NCBI RefSeq assembly: GCF_004010055.1
Contig: NZ_RQVT01000034.1
Coordinates: 123,471 to 187,470, forward strand
Source of the DNA: Psychroflexus aestuariivivens
GTDB taxonomy: Bacteria; Bacteroidota; Bacteroidia; Flavobacteriales; Flavobacteriaceae
DNA: 64,000 nucleotides
Direction of reading: 5' to 3'
The notes below the pieces were generated by a model. It ran no database searches. It was not told where the DNA came from and saw nothing but the letters and a program-made list of their open reading frames with translations. Shown here one piece after another: positions 36,501-45,695 of this stretch. Position numbers and translations under genes: made by a program. Position 1 is the first letter of the stretch. Every line of letters starts with the position of its first letter.

Positions 36501-37164
36501 TACGCAAGTTCCTGCTATTTGTGCTGGTGAAACAATTGCTGATTTACCAACCACTTCTAACAATGGAATCACTGGAACTTGGTCGCCAGGTATTGATAAC
36601 ACTCAAACAACCACTTATACTTTTACACCAAGTTCAGGGCAGTGTGCAACAATAGCTACAATGACCATTACCGTGAATTCAATTGAAAGTCCAATGGCAG
36701 AGGCGCAGCAAACCTTTCCTTCAAATAGCACCATAAGCGACATCATTATAAGTCCAACTAATGTCTTTTGGTATAGTACTTTAGAGGACGCCTTAGCAAA
36801 TGTGAACCCATTATCTACAAGTTTTGTTTTGGAAAATGACACCACTTACTTTGCAGTTAATGATAACGGGCTATGTAGAAGCGAACCCGTTGCTGTGAAT
36901 GTATTAATTACATTAGGGGTTGAAAACAATGATTTTCTTGATTTAAAATATTACCCAAATCCTGTAACCTCGACCCTAAATATTTCTAACAATACCACAA
37001 TACAGCAGTTAGAGATTTACAATCTTATAGGTCAACTTGTAATTAAAAAATATTATAATAATTCAAAGATTTCAGTTGACTTAAATGAATTACCAAATTC
37101 AATTTATATGATTAAAATAAAATCTGAAAATCAAACTAGTGTATTTAAAATTATTAAAGAATAA
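33505..37164 (+). CDS. T9SS surface protein with BspA-like (DUF285) and Ig-like repeats
   Basis: 1219 residues. Signal peptide ([20 protein letters not shown]), then eight BspA-like DUF285 repeats at about 160-375, each with W(D/N)(T/I)(S/A)NVTDMSxMF, then nine tandem modules of about 63-67 residues (about 455-1062) with the pattern [19 protein letters not shown], TWSPxIDNT, [14 protein letters not shown]. The end is a T9SS type A domain ([51 protein letters not shown]). DUF285 proteins often mediate adhesion; the Ig-like modules are probably spacers. Ligand unknown. Confidence 0.9.
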   Translation: MKKSLLTIALMLLFTLYANAQDFITTWNIGDSSNSLDFEATTSGVVNYTWQSTSSSASGSGTFEGPDVTINGLPSGTSITLSIAPENFKSFKYINIPFFSLFSLSEVNQWGAVQWETMEDAFIDANLDVNATDLPDLSNCTSLKNMFLNNFNFNSAFNINFWDISNVTDLSGMFQGCFYFNQALSQWDTSNVTDMSSMFEEARFFNQNIGSWNTANVTDMSKMFKNTSSFNRNIGNWNTSNVTDMSEMFFGDINSSFLSEFNKNIGNWDTSNVTTMEGMFRGAVLFNQDIGTWNTSSVSNMSRMFKFAVVFDQNIGNWDTSNVTDMSEMFKRETTFFATDLPETYEFNNGESSSIENWDTANVTDMTDMFAKAYNFNKNLGSWSLNDNVQLNGMLDESGLDCNNYSLTLIGWSDNPNTPDNKILGATFLEYKADAISALNNLVLNKGWGFSGHDVVSTIPEFDINSIFCEGETIPPLPTISIGGISGTWSPELNSNQTTTYTFTPNDGECAIATTLTITINPVDALNIPSFTQVPDICTGETIADLPTTSNNGITGTWSPDIDNTSTTTYTFMPDAGQCADTATMTIIVDPNVTPTFSQVSDICEGETIPDLPTTSDSGITGTWTPDIDNTNTTTYTFTPNDGQCATTTTVTINVDSNVTPTFNQFPEFCTGETIPDLPTTSNNGITGTWSPEIDNTNTTTYTFTPNSGQCATTATMTIIVDPNVTPTFDQVPSICSGETVSDLPTTSNNGIIGIWSPTIDNTTTTTYAFTPNSGQCATIATITITVDPNVTPTFDQVPAICAGETIADLPTTSNNGIIGTWSPEIDNTNTTTYTFTPDAGQCATTTTMTIAVNPTDSTGTPTFTDIPDICFGETIADLPTTSNNGITGTWSPDIDNTQTTTYTFTPDAGQCATTATLTINVVPNVTPTFNQVPAICAGETIADLPTTSNNGITGTWSPTIDNTSTTTYTFTPNDGQCAETVTMTIAVNPPDSTGTPTFTQVPAICAGETIADLPTTSNNGITGTWSPGIDNTQTTTYTFTPSSGQCATIATMTITVNSIESPMAEAQQTFPSNSTISDIIISPTNVFWYSTLEDALANVNPLSTSFVLENDTTYFAVNDNGLCRSEPVAVNVLITLGVENNDFLDLKYYPNPVTSTLNISNNTTIQQLEIYNLIGQLVIKKYYNNSKISVDLNELPNSIYMIKIKSENQTSVFKIIKE
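34870..36690 (+). repeat. Nine tandem intragenic repeats of about 190-205 bp
   Basis: DNA-level repetition of the Ig-like modules, e.g. the recurring GATTTACCAACAACTTCTAA and GGGCAATGTGCAAC blocks. Copies differ at synonymous sites. Such arrays can change length by recombination, and assembly errors are possible here. Confidence 0.85.
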
Positions 37165-37183
37165 TTTTTTTTGATTTTTTATG

Positions 37184-37228
37184 ACTGCTAAACGTCTTTA
37201 TTTAAAGTAAACACAGGCGTTTAGCAGT
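37184..37228 (+). terminator. Hairpin after the repeat protein gene
   Basis: Perfect 11-bp inverted repeat ACTGCTAAACG / CGTTTAGCAGT with a 23-base loop, 20 bases after the stop. No T-run follows, so strength is uncertain. Confidence 0.4.
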
Positions 37229-37358
37229 AAATTAAGCCTATAAAGCTATAGTAGAACAAAAACGCTAACCCTCGATTACTTATCAATGTTTTGTAACCAA
37301 CTGGTAACTAAAAAAATAAGTTTAAATTGCATCTTTAAAATAATCAACACAATTCAAG

Positions 37359-37931
37359 ATGAAAAAAATTTTAACCATCGGGCTATTTTTGGTATTCAGT
37401 TTAAGTTTTGGGCAAATCGTTAATAATTCAGGATTATATTTTGCTAAGGAATTTAGTAAGGAAGTCGCATTGTATAAAGGAAAAGATTTTGTGATTACAA
37501 AAGTTCTTGGTGTTAGTGAGGAATTGGTAAAGTTCGAAATAGACCCACTGGCAGCAGCTTCATCGGGAGAACTAACCTCGTTAGTCTATAACTGTGAGCA
37601 AAAAAATCAAAACGGATTGGTGTTAGGTTTTTATGGCACCAGATGGAGTGAGGATGGTATCGCCTACAAAGCTTATGCTTTCAAAAATCTCGAAAAAGAA
37701 AAAGCTTTAGAGTTATTCCAAACCATAGAAGATCATCTAAAAGAAGAGTCGAAGTACATCAATTCAACAAGCGTCAACCATAATATGTATTTTAAATTCG
37801 ATGAATTAACACTTTTAATTTACAAAGATAATGGCACCAAAATCAGGGTGTTCTGGAATGGTTTTGACTCAGAATGGGAGAATTCTGCATATAATAGAAC
37901 GAGAAGAAGATTTATAAGAAAAGTCGATTAG
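37359..37931 (+). CDS. Exported protein of unknown function
   Basis: 190 residues with a clear signal peptide (KKILTIGLFLVFSLSFGQ) and a mature alpha/beta domain that I do not recognise; it has the segments VLGFYGTRWSEDGIAYKAYA and HNMYFKFDELTLLIY and ends in the basic RTRRRFIRKVD. No lipobox, no T9SS tail; probably periplasmic. It stands alone between two larger genes. Confidence 0.6.
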   Translation: MKKILTIGLFLVFSLSFGQIVNNSGLYFAKEFSKEVALYKGKDFVITKVLGVSEELVKFEIDPLAAASSGELTSLVYNCEQKNQNGLVLGFYGTRWSEDGIAYKAYAFKNLEKEKALELFQTIEDHLKEESKYINSTSVNHNMYFKFDELTLLIYKDNGTKIRVFWNGFDSEWENSAYNRTRRRFIRKVD

Positions 37932-38270
37932 ATTTTATTTGAGAGGCATTAATAGGTTTGTTGAAATTAATAATTTCAATATTTGAACACAAGAATTTAT
38001 TACAAAAAATCGCAGATTTAACACCTCATATTTATTAGTTACTGAATCAATTGATTTTAGAAAAAGGAAAAGACTACCTAAAGGTTTTTTTAAATTTCAC
38101 TTTTCTATCAGTTTTTGCAACAAAAAACAGTTTGCAAAACATTCAAAAACAAAGCACTAGCCTTACTCAAAGGCCATTTTCGCAATAATAAAAAATATAT
38201 ACAATTCTTTATTCGAATATTATAGCGTAATTAGCTTCACTGTTTTAAAAAAATTGATTCTACCTAAACT
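37932..38270. other. Intergenic, no gene seen
   Basis: About 340 AT-rich bases before the TPR-LytTR gene. No open frame, repeat or clear terminator was recognised. Confidence 0.5.
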
Positions 38271-39842
38271 ATGAAACTTCCTCTTATAGTCTTTACCATT
38301 CTATTATTATTCAGCAAAACAGTGAATGCACAAAACGAGGCTAAGGAATTTTATAAACAATCCGTAAATTTTGAAGCTAAAAATATAGATAGTTCTTTAG
38401 TGTATGCAGAAAAAGCCTATGATGTTTTAAAATCAAAAGATACATTAAATCAAACCTATACAGATCTACTAAACCAATATGGTAGAATTTTCTTTTTCAA
38501 AAAAGACTACCAAAAAGCTTATAATTATTTTGAACGTTGTTTCAATATATGTATAGCGACTAACCAAGAGGCAGATGCTTATAAGGTTAAAGTAAATATG
38601 GCGGTTTGCCAAAGACAACTTGACAATCCTAAAGTTGCACTTGAAGATTTGTTTGAGGTGGTGACATATTATGATCAAAATGATCATAAAAATATTAATC
38701 TAGGCAAAACTTATGTAAATATCGCTGACTTGTACATGCTCAATAAGCAACACAAATCTGCTGAAAACTATTATAAAAAATCATTAGCATTTTTTGAAAC
38801 AGACTCTGATTTGTATATTCAACTGCAAGGCAGCCGCGTAGCAAATTTTAATGCTTTTGATATTGAAAAATCTTTAGAATTGATCAAGACCATTGAAAAC
38901 CAAACCCAATTAGACAGTTTGCCTGTCGCTGTTAGCGCACCTCTCTATAATAGTATTGCCCAGGCAATGGTTCGCAAAGGCGATCATAAAAAAGGACTTC
39001 ATTACACATTAAAAGTGCTAAACATTAAAAGAAAAAGCGGATTTACAAAAGACATTGCTATTCAGTACAATAATATTGGGGACATTTACATTAAGTCAGA
39101 AAATTATCCTTTGGCGACCTCCTATCTTGACTCTGCCTTTCAAACTGCAGTAACGAATAGGCAGAAATTGCAAATTCTGAAAAATCTTCAAAAAGCACAT
39201 AAGGGAAATAATAATCTAGAACAATCTTTAAATTATGCAGATCAATATATTAGCCTAAAAGATAGTTTGAATGAAGTCCTAACTCAAAAAGAAATTGCTG
39301 AATTAGGAGTTAAATACCAAACAAATGAAAAAAACAAGTTCATAGATCAACTGCAAAATCTTTCTATCATATACAAATCAGTAATTCTAATCATATTACT
39401 AATTGCAGCTTTTATTGTATTTAGGATGATAAGGAAAAATGCAATCATTAAAAAAGAAGTTGAAAATATTCAAGATGAATTGGCTATTTTCAAATTAAAT
39501 AAAGAAAAAAACAAGTCCGCTGAAAATAATGAGATTATTCAACTTAAGAGCAAAGCTATTATAAATACTGAAAATATTTTGTATGTGAAATCTGATGGGC
39601 ATTATGTAGAGTATTACCTCGAAACAAAAGAAAAGCCTGAAGTAGATCGCAATAAACTTAGCGAGGTCTTAAAGCAGTTACCTTCGGCCTCTTTTATACG
39701 AATACATAATTCGTATATTGTTAATATCAAACGTATAAAAATCATCAATTCTACGAAAGTAATGCTTAATAATGGCATATGGATTAACTTATCTAGAACC
39801 TATAAGCACCAGCTCAAAGATATATTGCACAAAGAAAGTTAA
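38271..39842 (+). CDS. TPR membrane protein with LytTR DNA-binding domain
   Basis: 523 residues: signal peptide (LPLIVFTILLLFSKTVNAQ), periplasmic TPR array (about 20-340; repeats such as YQKAYNYFERCFNI, HKSAENYYKKSLAFF, YPLATSYLDSAF), one membrane helix (SVILIILLIAAFIVFRMI, about 363-382), a cytosolic coiled segment, then a LytTR domain (about 425-520; ENILYVKSDGHYVEYYL, SFIRIHNSYIVNIKRI, LSRTYKHQLKDIL). It therefore links a periplasmic TPR sensor straight to DNA binding, a one-component arrangement seen in Bacteroidota. The target genes are unknown; the lipoprotein gene at 40041 is the nearest downstream. Confidence 0.85.
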   Translation: MKLPLIVFTILLLFSKTVNAQNEAKEFYKQSVNFEAKNIDSSLVYAEKAYDVLKSKDTLNQTYTDLLNQYGRIFFFKKDYQKAYNYFERCFNICIATNQEADAYKVKVNMAVCQRQLDNPKVALEDLFEVVTYYDQNDHKNINLGKTYVNIADLYMLNKQHKSAENYYKKSLAFFETDSDLYIQLQGSRVANFNAFDIEKSLELIKTIENQTQLDSLPVAVSAPLYNSIAQAMVRKGDHKKGLHYTLKVLNIKRKSGFTKDIAIQYNNIGDIYIKSENYPLATSYLDSAFQTAVTNRQKLQILKNLQKAHKGNNNLEQSLNYADQYISLKDSLNEVLTQKEIAELGVKYQTNEKNKFIDQLQNLSIIYKSVILIILLIAAFIVFRMIRKNAIIKKEVENIQDELAIFKLNKEKNKSAENNEIIQLKSKAIINTENILYVKSDGHYVEYYLETKEKPEVDRNKLSEVLKQLPSASFIRIHNSYIVNIKRIKIINSTKVMLNNGIWINLSRTYKHQLKDILHKES

Positions 39843-39928
39843 TTGTAAGACCAACTTTAAAGCATTACAATTTTCAAATCATATAAGAACAGCGTAAATG
39901 TTAATCTTAAAAATTTCAGAAACGCTAT

Positions 39929-40020
39929 TTACGTTCCTTTTACAATGTCAATCATGTTACCTTTTAGGTCATTCATGACAAAAAAAAGTTGCGAAGCCTT
40001 TATTTCCTTTGCTTTACCAA
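39929..40020 (-). pseudogene. C-terminal remnant of a VOC/glyoxalase-like gene
   Basis: Minus-strand codons read FGKAKEIKASQLFFVMNDLK then GNMIDIVKGT and a stop. This resembles the end of VOC-family proteins (FF..D..GN.I.I). Nothing upstream supports the rest of the gene. Confidence 0.4.
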
Positions 40021-40040
40021 AAAAATTTAATTTATTTATT

Positions 40041-41732
40041 ATGAAAAAAATCAAAAACATCCTGTTTGTATTAATCATTGCTATGGCTTTTGCCTGTTCA
40101 AAAGATGATTCTAATCCCGAAACCGATAACAATCAAATCCTTGAAGGCGGCACTATTTATACAGCTCAAATTGTGGAAATTGATATAGAATCTGTAACCT
40201 CAGAAACTTACCAAGGTATATTGGGAGATACCACTATTGAACTCAGAAAAACAACAGAGAATACTTTAGCCTTTTTTGTTGAGCCAGATTTTATTGCTGG
40301 TAGCACTACCTTAACTATTGAAGGTTTAGACAATCTTAAAGTTAACTATACTATTGAAGAAACTGTTCTTACCCAAAATGTCGAAGAAACGATCCAACCC
40401 TATTTTGATCAAATATTGATAGAAAGACAAGCGCTTTTTCTAGCAAATGCTGATGAGAAAGCTATTCAATTGATAGATAGTTTCATTGATCTATATCCTA
40501 CGCTAGATGAACAGCAAAAAGAAAATCTATCCATATTCTACGAAGCGAATAAGAATTTAATCGATGCTGCTATAAATGGCGATGCAAATAGATTTAATTC
40601 AAATTTAGCATCCCAATTTACAAGTTGTGAAGCTTCGATTTATTTGACTGGAATTTTAGGAGTTTTCACTACCATTTCAACAAGTTTACCTTTTACTCAA
40701 ATTGCCACGCCTATACTTGCTGTTAGTACTGGTATATTATTAGCCGAAACTTACGAGAATTGCAGTTCACTTTCATCAGCAACAATTAAAAACACCTTTG
40801 TTCAAGCTGAAGATCAGATTTTCAACTCTGGAGATTTCGAGAGAAATTCAGCTAATGAGTCTGTAATTAATTTTAGTTCCGACGATGCAAGAGATATATC
40901 TATTCAAATTCAGAATAGAACAATGTTACCTGGGGATTCTAATGATTCTAATAATTTCATCAGTACTTATTTTAGTGCGACTAGCAGTTTCAACGCTTTA
41001 GTGATTCAAAAAATGAATGCTGCCATCAATTACTTAAACACAGAATGGTCGATATTTTTCAATATAGAACCTTATCAAGAAATTACAGTTAGTGAGATGC
41101 CAACAACAGAAACAACTAGTATGACGTCAGATGACTACAATAATTTCACATTTAGTGTTTCTAATAGCAACCTAAACTTAGAATCTATAAGTTTTTCTGA
41201 TGGCGGAATCAATGCTAAAATAAAGATAGTTGACGAATCTGCTATGAATGGTGAATTTGAAACTGCCACACTAGATTTCACTTATCAAGACGACTTTAAC
41301 TCCTTTAGTGGTAGTTTCGACATTAAAGTTTCAATATTCAGTCTTGTTGGAACGACTTGGAAATTTTGTTTCGTATCTGATGGCTTTTGTGAAGAAGTTG
41401 ACACCATTACATTCTTAAGCGATGGTACAGTAAGTACTCCAGGTTTGCAAAGTTTTGATGAAGTTGTTGAAAATTATTACGTTACAAATAATAATTTTCT
41501 AGAAATTAAAGTCACTGTTTCAAGTGAAGAATATTCTTATTGTGACGCTATTGAAGATTACATTTATTTTACCGAAATAGAATCAGATACTTTCACTTTA
41601 CAAAAAGTAAGTGATACTGAATATTCTGGCACTTTGACTTCATCTGAACCAGCATACACAAACCCTAATTATCCTGAATGTTCTACACCAGCATATTCTG
41701 ATTCCGAATCTATTATTTTTCTTAAACTGTAA
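40041..41732 (+). CDS. Lipoprotein of unknown function
   Basis: Start placed at ATG 40041 (563 residues), which gives a lipoprotein signal (KKIKNILFVLIIAMAFAC, then SKDDSNPE with the acidic residues typical of surface-exposed flavobacterial lipoproteins); the frame is open to 39945 but that part overlaps the VOC remnant. The N-terminal region is beta-rich, the middle (about 120-260) is helical with two hydrophobic runs (IYLTGILGVFTTISTSL, IATPILAVSTGILLA), and the C-terminal 150 residues include LVGTTWKFCFVSDGFC, like a lipocalin-type domain. Overall family not recognised. Confidence 0.65.
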   Translation: MKKIKNILFVLIIAMAFACSKDDSNPETDNNQILEGGTIYTAQIVEIDIESVTSETYQGILGDTTIELRKTTENTLAFFVEPDFIAGSTTLTIEGLDNLKVNYTIEETVLTQNVEETIQPYFDQILIERQALFLANADEKAIQLIDSFIDLYPTLDEQQKENLSIFYEANKNLIDAAINGDANRFNSNLASQFTSCEASIYLTGILGVFTTISTSLPFTQIATPILAVSTGILLAETYENCSSLSSATIKNTFVQAEDQIFNSGDFERNSANESVINFSSDDARDISIQIQNRTMLPGDSNDSNNFISTYFSATSSFNALVIQKMNAAINYLNTEWSIFFNIEPYQEITVSEMPTTETTSMTSDDYNNFTFSVSNSNLNLESISFSDGGINAKIKIVDESAMNGEFETATLDFTYQDDFNSFSGSFDIKVSIFSLVGTTWKFCFVSDGFCEEVDTITFLSDGTVSTPGLQSFDEVVENYYVTNNNFLEIKVTVSSEEYSYCDAIEDYIYFTEIESDTFTLQKVSDTEYSGTLTSSEPAYTNPNYPECSTPAYSDSESIIFLKL

Positions 41733-41756
41733 CTACCCAATTTCTTATATTGAACA

Positions 41757-41796
41757 AAAACGCCTTTGAATAATTATATTCTAGGCGTTTTATATT
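41757..41796 (+). terminator. Rho-independent terminator
   Basis: Perfect 9-bp stem AAAACGCCT / AGGCGTTTT with a 17-base loop, 24 bases after the lipoprotein stop, followed by ATATTAT. Confidence 0.65.
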
Positions 41797-42168
41797 ATCT
41801 AACTTTTACATATACCATATGGTTTTTCTTTTAAAAAGTAAAAAAGATTGACTTCAGAGATAAAGTATATATGCAAATTGAGCTTAAACTAGATTTGAAA
41901 AGTCACAGAACAGAATTACTAGCAAATTTGAAAATACTAGAGTAAACTGATGTTTTCTAAATTTAGCAAACCTAAATCATTTTCTAGCTTCTAGGTATTC
42001 TACCTATTTTTTTTGTAGTTTTCACGAAAATTAAATTTCCTAAAATTCAAATCAAATTTCTTGTCATCGCTAAGATAAACTATCGATTTTTAGGCTTTAC
42101 TTTATATTTTTTGTAATCTGAAATATTACACTTAGCACTATTTCATTTTTAAATTTAAATAGCCTAAA
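41797..42168. other. Intergenic, no gene seen
   Basis: About 370 AT-rich bases with a 10-bp palindrome ACCATATGGT at 41813-41822. A 24-codon frame at 41870-41944 is too short to support. Confidence 0.4.
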
Positions 42169-42519
42169 ATGAACATTCTGAAAATCCTTATATTATTTAT
42201 TGGTATTTCGTTCTTGTTTTATGGATTTGGTTGTTTGGTTAGCAATAAAATGAAAGACGAATTTAAAAGATTTCAGCTGAGTAATTTTCAAAGAAAATTA
42301 ACTGGAGCACTTCAAATTTTAGGTAGTTTAGGATTAATTTTTGGATATTACTTTTTTGAAATGATTGCTTTCTTAGCAGCCATCGGTTTGGGTATTTTAA
42401 TGTTGGCCGGATTTGGTGTAAGGCTGAAAATTAAAGACAAGCTCATTCAGTCCTTTCCTTCTCTCTTTTTTGCAATTTTGAATTTATATGTTGCGTATTT
42501 ACTTTTTGAATTCATCTAA
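42169..42519 (+). CDS. DoxX-like membrane protein
   Basis: 116 residues with four hydrophobic helices and the DoxX-like pattern: FIGISFLFYGFGCLVSNKM, then FQRKLTGALQILGSLGLIFG, then LAAIGLGILMLAGFGVRL and a final helix. DoxX-like proteins are small inner-membrane proteins of poorly defined redox-related roles. Its last four bases overlap the end of the convergent permease gene. Confidence 0.75.
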   Translation: MNILKILILFIGISFLFYGFGCLVSNKMKDEFKRFQLSNFQRKLTGALQILGSLGLIFGYYFFEMIAFLAAIGLGILMLAGFGVRLKIKDKLIQSFPSLFFAILNLYVAYLLFEFI

Positions 42520-44312
42520 AATAAACCATAATACCACGGAATAACTAAACTTGCGATCAACCAAAATAATAAATTTAAAGCCACACCAACTTTCATAAAG
42601 TCACTGAATTTGTATTGTCCTGCGCTATAAACCATTGTGTTGGTCTGGTAACCAATTGGTGTCATAAATGTTGCTGAAGCAGCCATCATCACTGTGATTA
42701 GAAATGGCATGACATCAATTCCTAAAACATGACCTGTAGCAATGGCAATAGGTGCCATCAAAGCGGCAGAAGCATTATTGGACATAATTTCTGTTAATAT
42801 CGAAGTGGTAAAATACAAACCAGATATGACTGCAACAACGCCATACGGACTCAGATATTCAACCAAATTTTTTGCAATCATAACATCCAAACCAGTTTTA
42901 TTAATCGCTAAGCCAAGACTTAATGCGCCGGCTAATAAGAAAATAATCTTCCAATTGATGGCTTCATAGATTTCTTTCATATTCAAAATTTTAGCCAGAA
43001 CTAAAATAATGACTGCCGAAATTGCACCAACCATAATGTCCAAAAAGCCGATACTTGCAAATACAATCATTAACGCAATGAGAGAAATAACAACTCCGAA
43101 TTTTGTTTTGTCAAAATCTGTGATGTGATTTTCAGAAAGTAAAACAAAGGGGGCGTTTTGACCAGATTCTATTTTATTCAATTCTTTGACGTAGTGCGAT
43201 TTTACCTCAGCCAAAACCACATCGCCAGCGCTGAGTTTTACATCGTACAATTGTTCTTGTTTGATATTCTCTCGGTGTTTGATTGCCAGAGGGATTGCTC
43301 GGTAACGTCTTCTAAAGTCCAATTCTTTTAGCGTTTTACCATGAATTTCTGATGAAGAAGTGATGACCATTTCAACTAAAGCAGAATTTCTTCCCGTCAA
43401 ATCATCATCGCCAATCTTTAAAGGTGAAACCGACAGACTTTTTGTTTTGCCTTTCAGTGATTTAATTTTTTCGACATCACACCTCACTTTCAGAATATCT
43501 CCAAGTTGAAGTTCAAAATCTCCAGGTGGCATCGTAAATAAAGTTTCACTTCTTTTCACTTCAATCACATCCATATTGAATTCGTTCACCAATTCAGAAT
43601 CCATTATCTTTTTACCAATTGAAGTTGAATTTTCCAACAATTCAACTTCAGTAATGTAGCTATTTACGTTGAATTTCGATTTCAAATCATTGTTTTCTCG
43701 TCGTTTGGGAAGTAATCGTATTCCCAAAACAGACATATAAACCAAACCAACGACTAACAAAATTCCGGCGATAGGAGTCATTTCGAACATTCCAATCGCG
43801 CTTTCTCCTTCTTTTTCTGCAATCCCACTAACCAAAATATTAGTAGACGTCCCGATAAGCGTACACATTCCACCAAAAATAGAAGCAAAAGATAGCGGAA
43901 TGAGCATTTTCGACGGGCTTTGCCCAGAAGCATGGGCAATCTGTATCACAACAGGAATAAAAACCGCCACAACAGGTGTGTTGTTTACAAAAGCAGAAAT
44001 GACTGCAATCATCAACATCATCATCAAAATTCCTGCATTGAATTTGTATCTGAATATATGAGAGAGTTTGTGAGCCAAGACCTGAAGTGCTCCGGTTTTC
44101 AGCAAAGCAGCACTTAATACAAACATAAAAGCAACCGTAATTGTTGCTTTATTACTGAATCCCTCCACACCTTCTTCTGGAGTAATAACACCAGTAAGCA
44201 CCAAAATAATCATGATAGAAATCGCTACTAAATCAATAGGTAGCGCTTCTGTGGCGAAAAGTATAATTGCCAAAACAATAACACAAATTGTAATAATGGC
44301 AGCAATTGTCAT
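42516..44312 (-). CDS. SLC13/DASS-family permease with two TrkA-C domains
   Basis: 598 residues: N-terminal membrane half (about 1-205, with VNNTPVVAVFIPVVIQIA and STNILVSGIAEKEG), a soluble insert with two RCK_C/TrkA-C domains (about 215-385), and the C-terminal membrane half ending in MTPIGYQTNTMVYSAGQYKF. This is the architecture of divalent anion:Na+ symporters of the DASS/SLC13 group, with cytosolic ligand-binding domains that may sense a nucleotide. The SNT and QTNTMVY motifs are the substrate/sodium-binding signatures. Substrate could be sulfate or a dicarboxylate. Confidence 0.88.
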   Translation of the reverse strand: MTIAAIITICVIVLAIILFATEALPIDLVAISIMIILVLTGVITPEEGVEGFSNKATITVAFMFVLSAALLKTGALQVLAHKLSHIFRYKFNAGILMMMLMIAVISAFVNNTPVVAVFIPVVIQIAHASGQSPSKMLIPLSFASIFGGMCTLIGTSTNILVSGIAEKEGESAIGMFEMTPIAGILLVVGLVYMSVLGIRLLPKRRENNDLKSKFNVNSYITEVELLENSTSIGKKIMDSELVNEFNMDVIEVKRSETLFTMPPGDFELQLGDILKVRCDVEKIKSLKGKTKSLSVSPLKIGDDDLTGRNSALVEMVITSSSEIHGKTLKELDFRRRYRAIPLAIKHRENIKQEQLYDVKLSAGDVVLAEVKSHYVKELNKIESGQNAPFVLLSENHITDFDKTKFGVVISLIALMIVFASIGFLDIMVGAISAVIILVLAKILNMKEIYEAINWKIIFLLAGALSLGLAINKTGLDVMIAKNLVEYLSPYGVVAVISGLYFTTSILTEIMSNNASAALMAPIAIATGHVLGIDVMPFLITVMMAASATFMTPIGYQTNTMVYSAGQYKFSDFMKVGVALNLLFWLIASLVIPWYYGLF

Positions 44313-44454
44313 TCAGATATTTTTTTGCCAAATATATGATTAGTCTATCAATTCTATAGACTTTAAAAAGATATAATTTAAAAATAAATTAAATTTAGTC
44401 TTCAAAATTTTACAAAACATTGATATTCAGTCTATTGTAAGCAATTTATTCTTT

Positions 44455-45066
44455 TTAGAATTGTTTTAATTCTATGGAATCCCAGATAAAATCTATCAAT
44501 TTCGCTCCATTATCTTCATCAAAATAACTCATAATCATAGAGACAAAAACAAGTCCTTCATCGCGTTTACCAATGGAAGCAATTTCATAAATATTCAACT
44601 CATCTTTATAAGTCAAAGTTGCTTTATCCACAATTATTTTCTGTCCAGACTTCAGTTTCCGTTGGTAGTATTCCCTATTCATTTTAAAACCATAATTCAA
44701 GCTTTCCTTTGTCATTTCAGAAATCATAAACTCATTGAGCATTGTTGGATTAATACCATCATATTTTTGAAACATAAACCCAGAACCAGCCGCTGTCATT
44801 AACATGATTTGCTCTACACCTTCTTCTAAAGTTACTTTTGAAATTTTGTAATCACTTGGATATTGAAATTTAAAATAGCCATCGTCATAAGTCAATGTAT
44901 CTTTCAATTTTAGAGAAACATTGACTTTCTGGTCACCAAAATTTATGGAATGATTTTCATTTAGGGAAATGTTGTAAATAGAATCTCCAATCTGAAGTTC
45001 ATAATCTTTTTGTCCAAAAGCAATCATGCTTAAACATAAGATAACTGGGGTAAGAAGTTTTATCAA
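44455..45066 (-). CDS. Exported protein of unknown function
   Basis: 203 residues with a signal peptide (KLLTPVILCLSMIAFGQ) and a mature domain with FKFQYPSDYKISK, a PsbP/DUF-like beta segment, and AGSGFMFQKYDGINP. I do not recognise the family. It is 15 bases downstream of the Rrf2 gene, which suggests cotranscription. Confidence 0.6.
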   Translation of the reverse strand: MIKLLTPVILCLSMIAFGQKDYELQIGDSIYNISLNENHSINFGDQKVNVSLKLKDTLTYDDGYFKFQYPSDYKISKVTLEEGVEQIMLMTAAGSGFMFQKYDGINPTMLNEFMISEMTKESLNYGFKMNREYYQRKLKSGQKIIVDKATLTYKDELNIYEIASIGKRDEGLVFVSMIMSYFDEDNGAKLIDFIWDSIELKQF

Positions 45067-45081
45067 AATTCAAAAGTTAAA

Positions 45082-45519
45082 TTACAATATTTTTATCAAA
45101 GCAGATTCTCTTTTGATAATTTCACTTAAACTAGCAGCCTTTAGAAGTTCGACTGTTTTATTTCTAACTTCAAAAAAAACATCACGAATACCGCAGGTTT
45201 CTTCGTCTTTACATTCTTCGCAACGCTCGTAATATTTATAAGTCACGCAAGGCAAAAATGCAATCGGCCCGTCGAATAGTCGCATCACATCTGCCAGATT
45301 GATTTCTTCTGGACTTTGAAGCAAATAATAACCGCCGCCTTTCCCTTTTTTACTAGCCAAAACACCAGCTTTTTTTAAATTCAGTAGAATTGCTTCTAAA
45401 AATTTACGAGGAATATTTTCGGCTTCAGCAATTTCACTAATAACAATTGGTCCTTCATTTTCTTTTTTAGCAAGGTGAACCAATGCATTAATTGCGTATT
45501 TTGTTTTCTTTGAAATCAT
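45082..45519 (-). CDS. Rrf2/IscR-family transcription regulator
   Basis: Start placed at ATG 45519 (MISKKTKYAINALVHLA), the standard Rrf2 N terminus; the frame runs six codons further. The 145 residues contain the winged HTH (EIAEAENIPRKFLEAILLNL, GKGGGYYLLQSPEEI) and C-terminal cysteines in FLPCVTYKYYERCEECKDEETC that match the Fe-S cluster ligands of the IscR/NsrR type. It probably senses iron-sulfur status, oxidation or nitric oxide. It is divergent from recQ, with a 21-bp dyad between them. Confidence 0.85.
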   Translation of the reverse strand: MISKKTKYAINALVHLAKKENEGPIVISEIAEAENIPRKFLEAILLNLKKAGVLASKKGKGGGYYLLQSPEEINLADVMRLFDGPIAFLPCVTYKYYERCEECKDEETCGIRDVFFEVRNKTVELLKAASLSEIIKRESALIKIL

Positions 45520-45615
45520 GGATTGCAAATATATCATTATTAGATTTCATTTGCCATTTGAAGTTTAAAAAAGACTCAGGATTTCAATAAGTTTTCAATT
45601 TTTTAACCTAAAAAT

Positions 45616-45636
45616 AAGTTGAACTAAATTCAACTT
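45616..45636. promoter_or_regulatory. Dyad between rrf2-like gene and recQ
   Basis: AAGTTGAA-N5-TTCAACTT, a perfect 8-bp inverted repeat with spacer CTAAA, 60 bases before recQ and 97 before the Rrf2-type gene. A candidate operator for the Rrf2-type regulator, from position and symmetry. Confidence 0.45.
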
Positions 45637-45695
45637 CAAATTCAAAAAAATCTTAGGAAATTGTATTTTGCATTTCTTAATTAGGATTTAGAAAC

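Noticed and set aside
34870..36690. Tandem repeats considered as a minisatellite or assembly artefact
   Set aside because: The frame stays open through all nine units and copies differ at many silent positions, so it reads as real coding repeats, although unit number could be misassembled.
41870..41944. 24-codon frame (MQIELKLDLKSHRTELL...)
   Set aside because: Too short, no recognisable motif, no conserved context.
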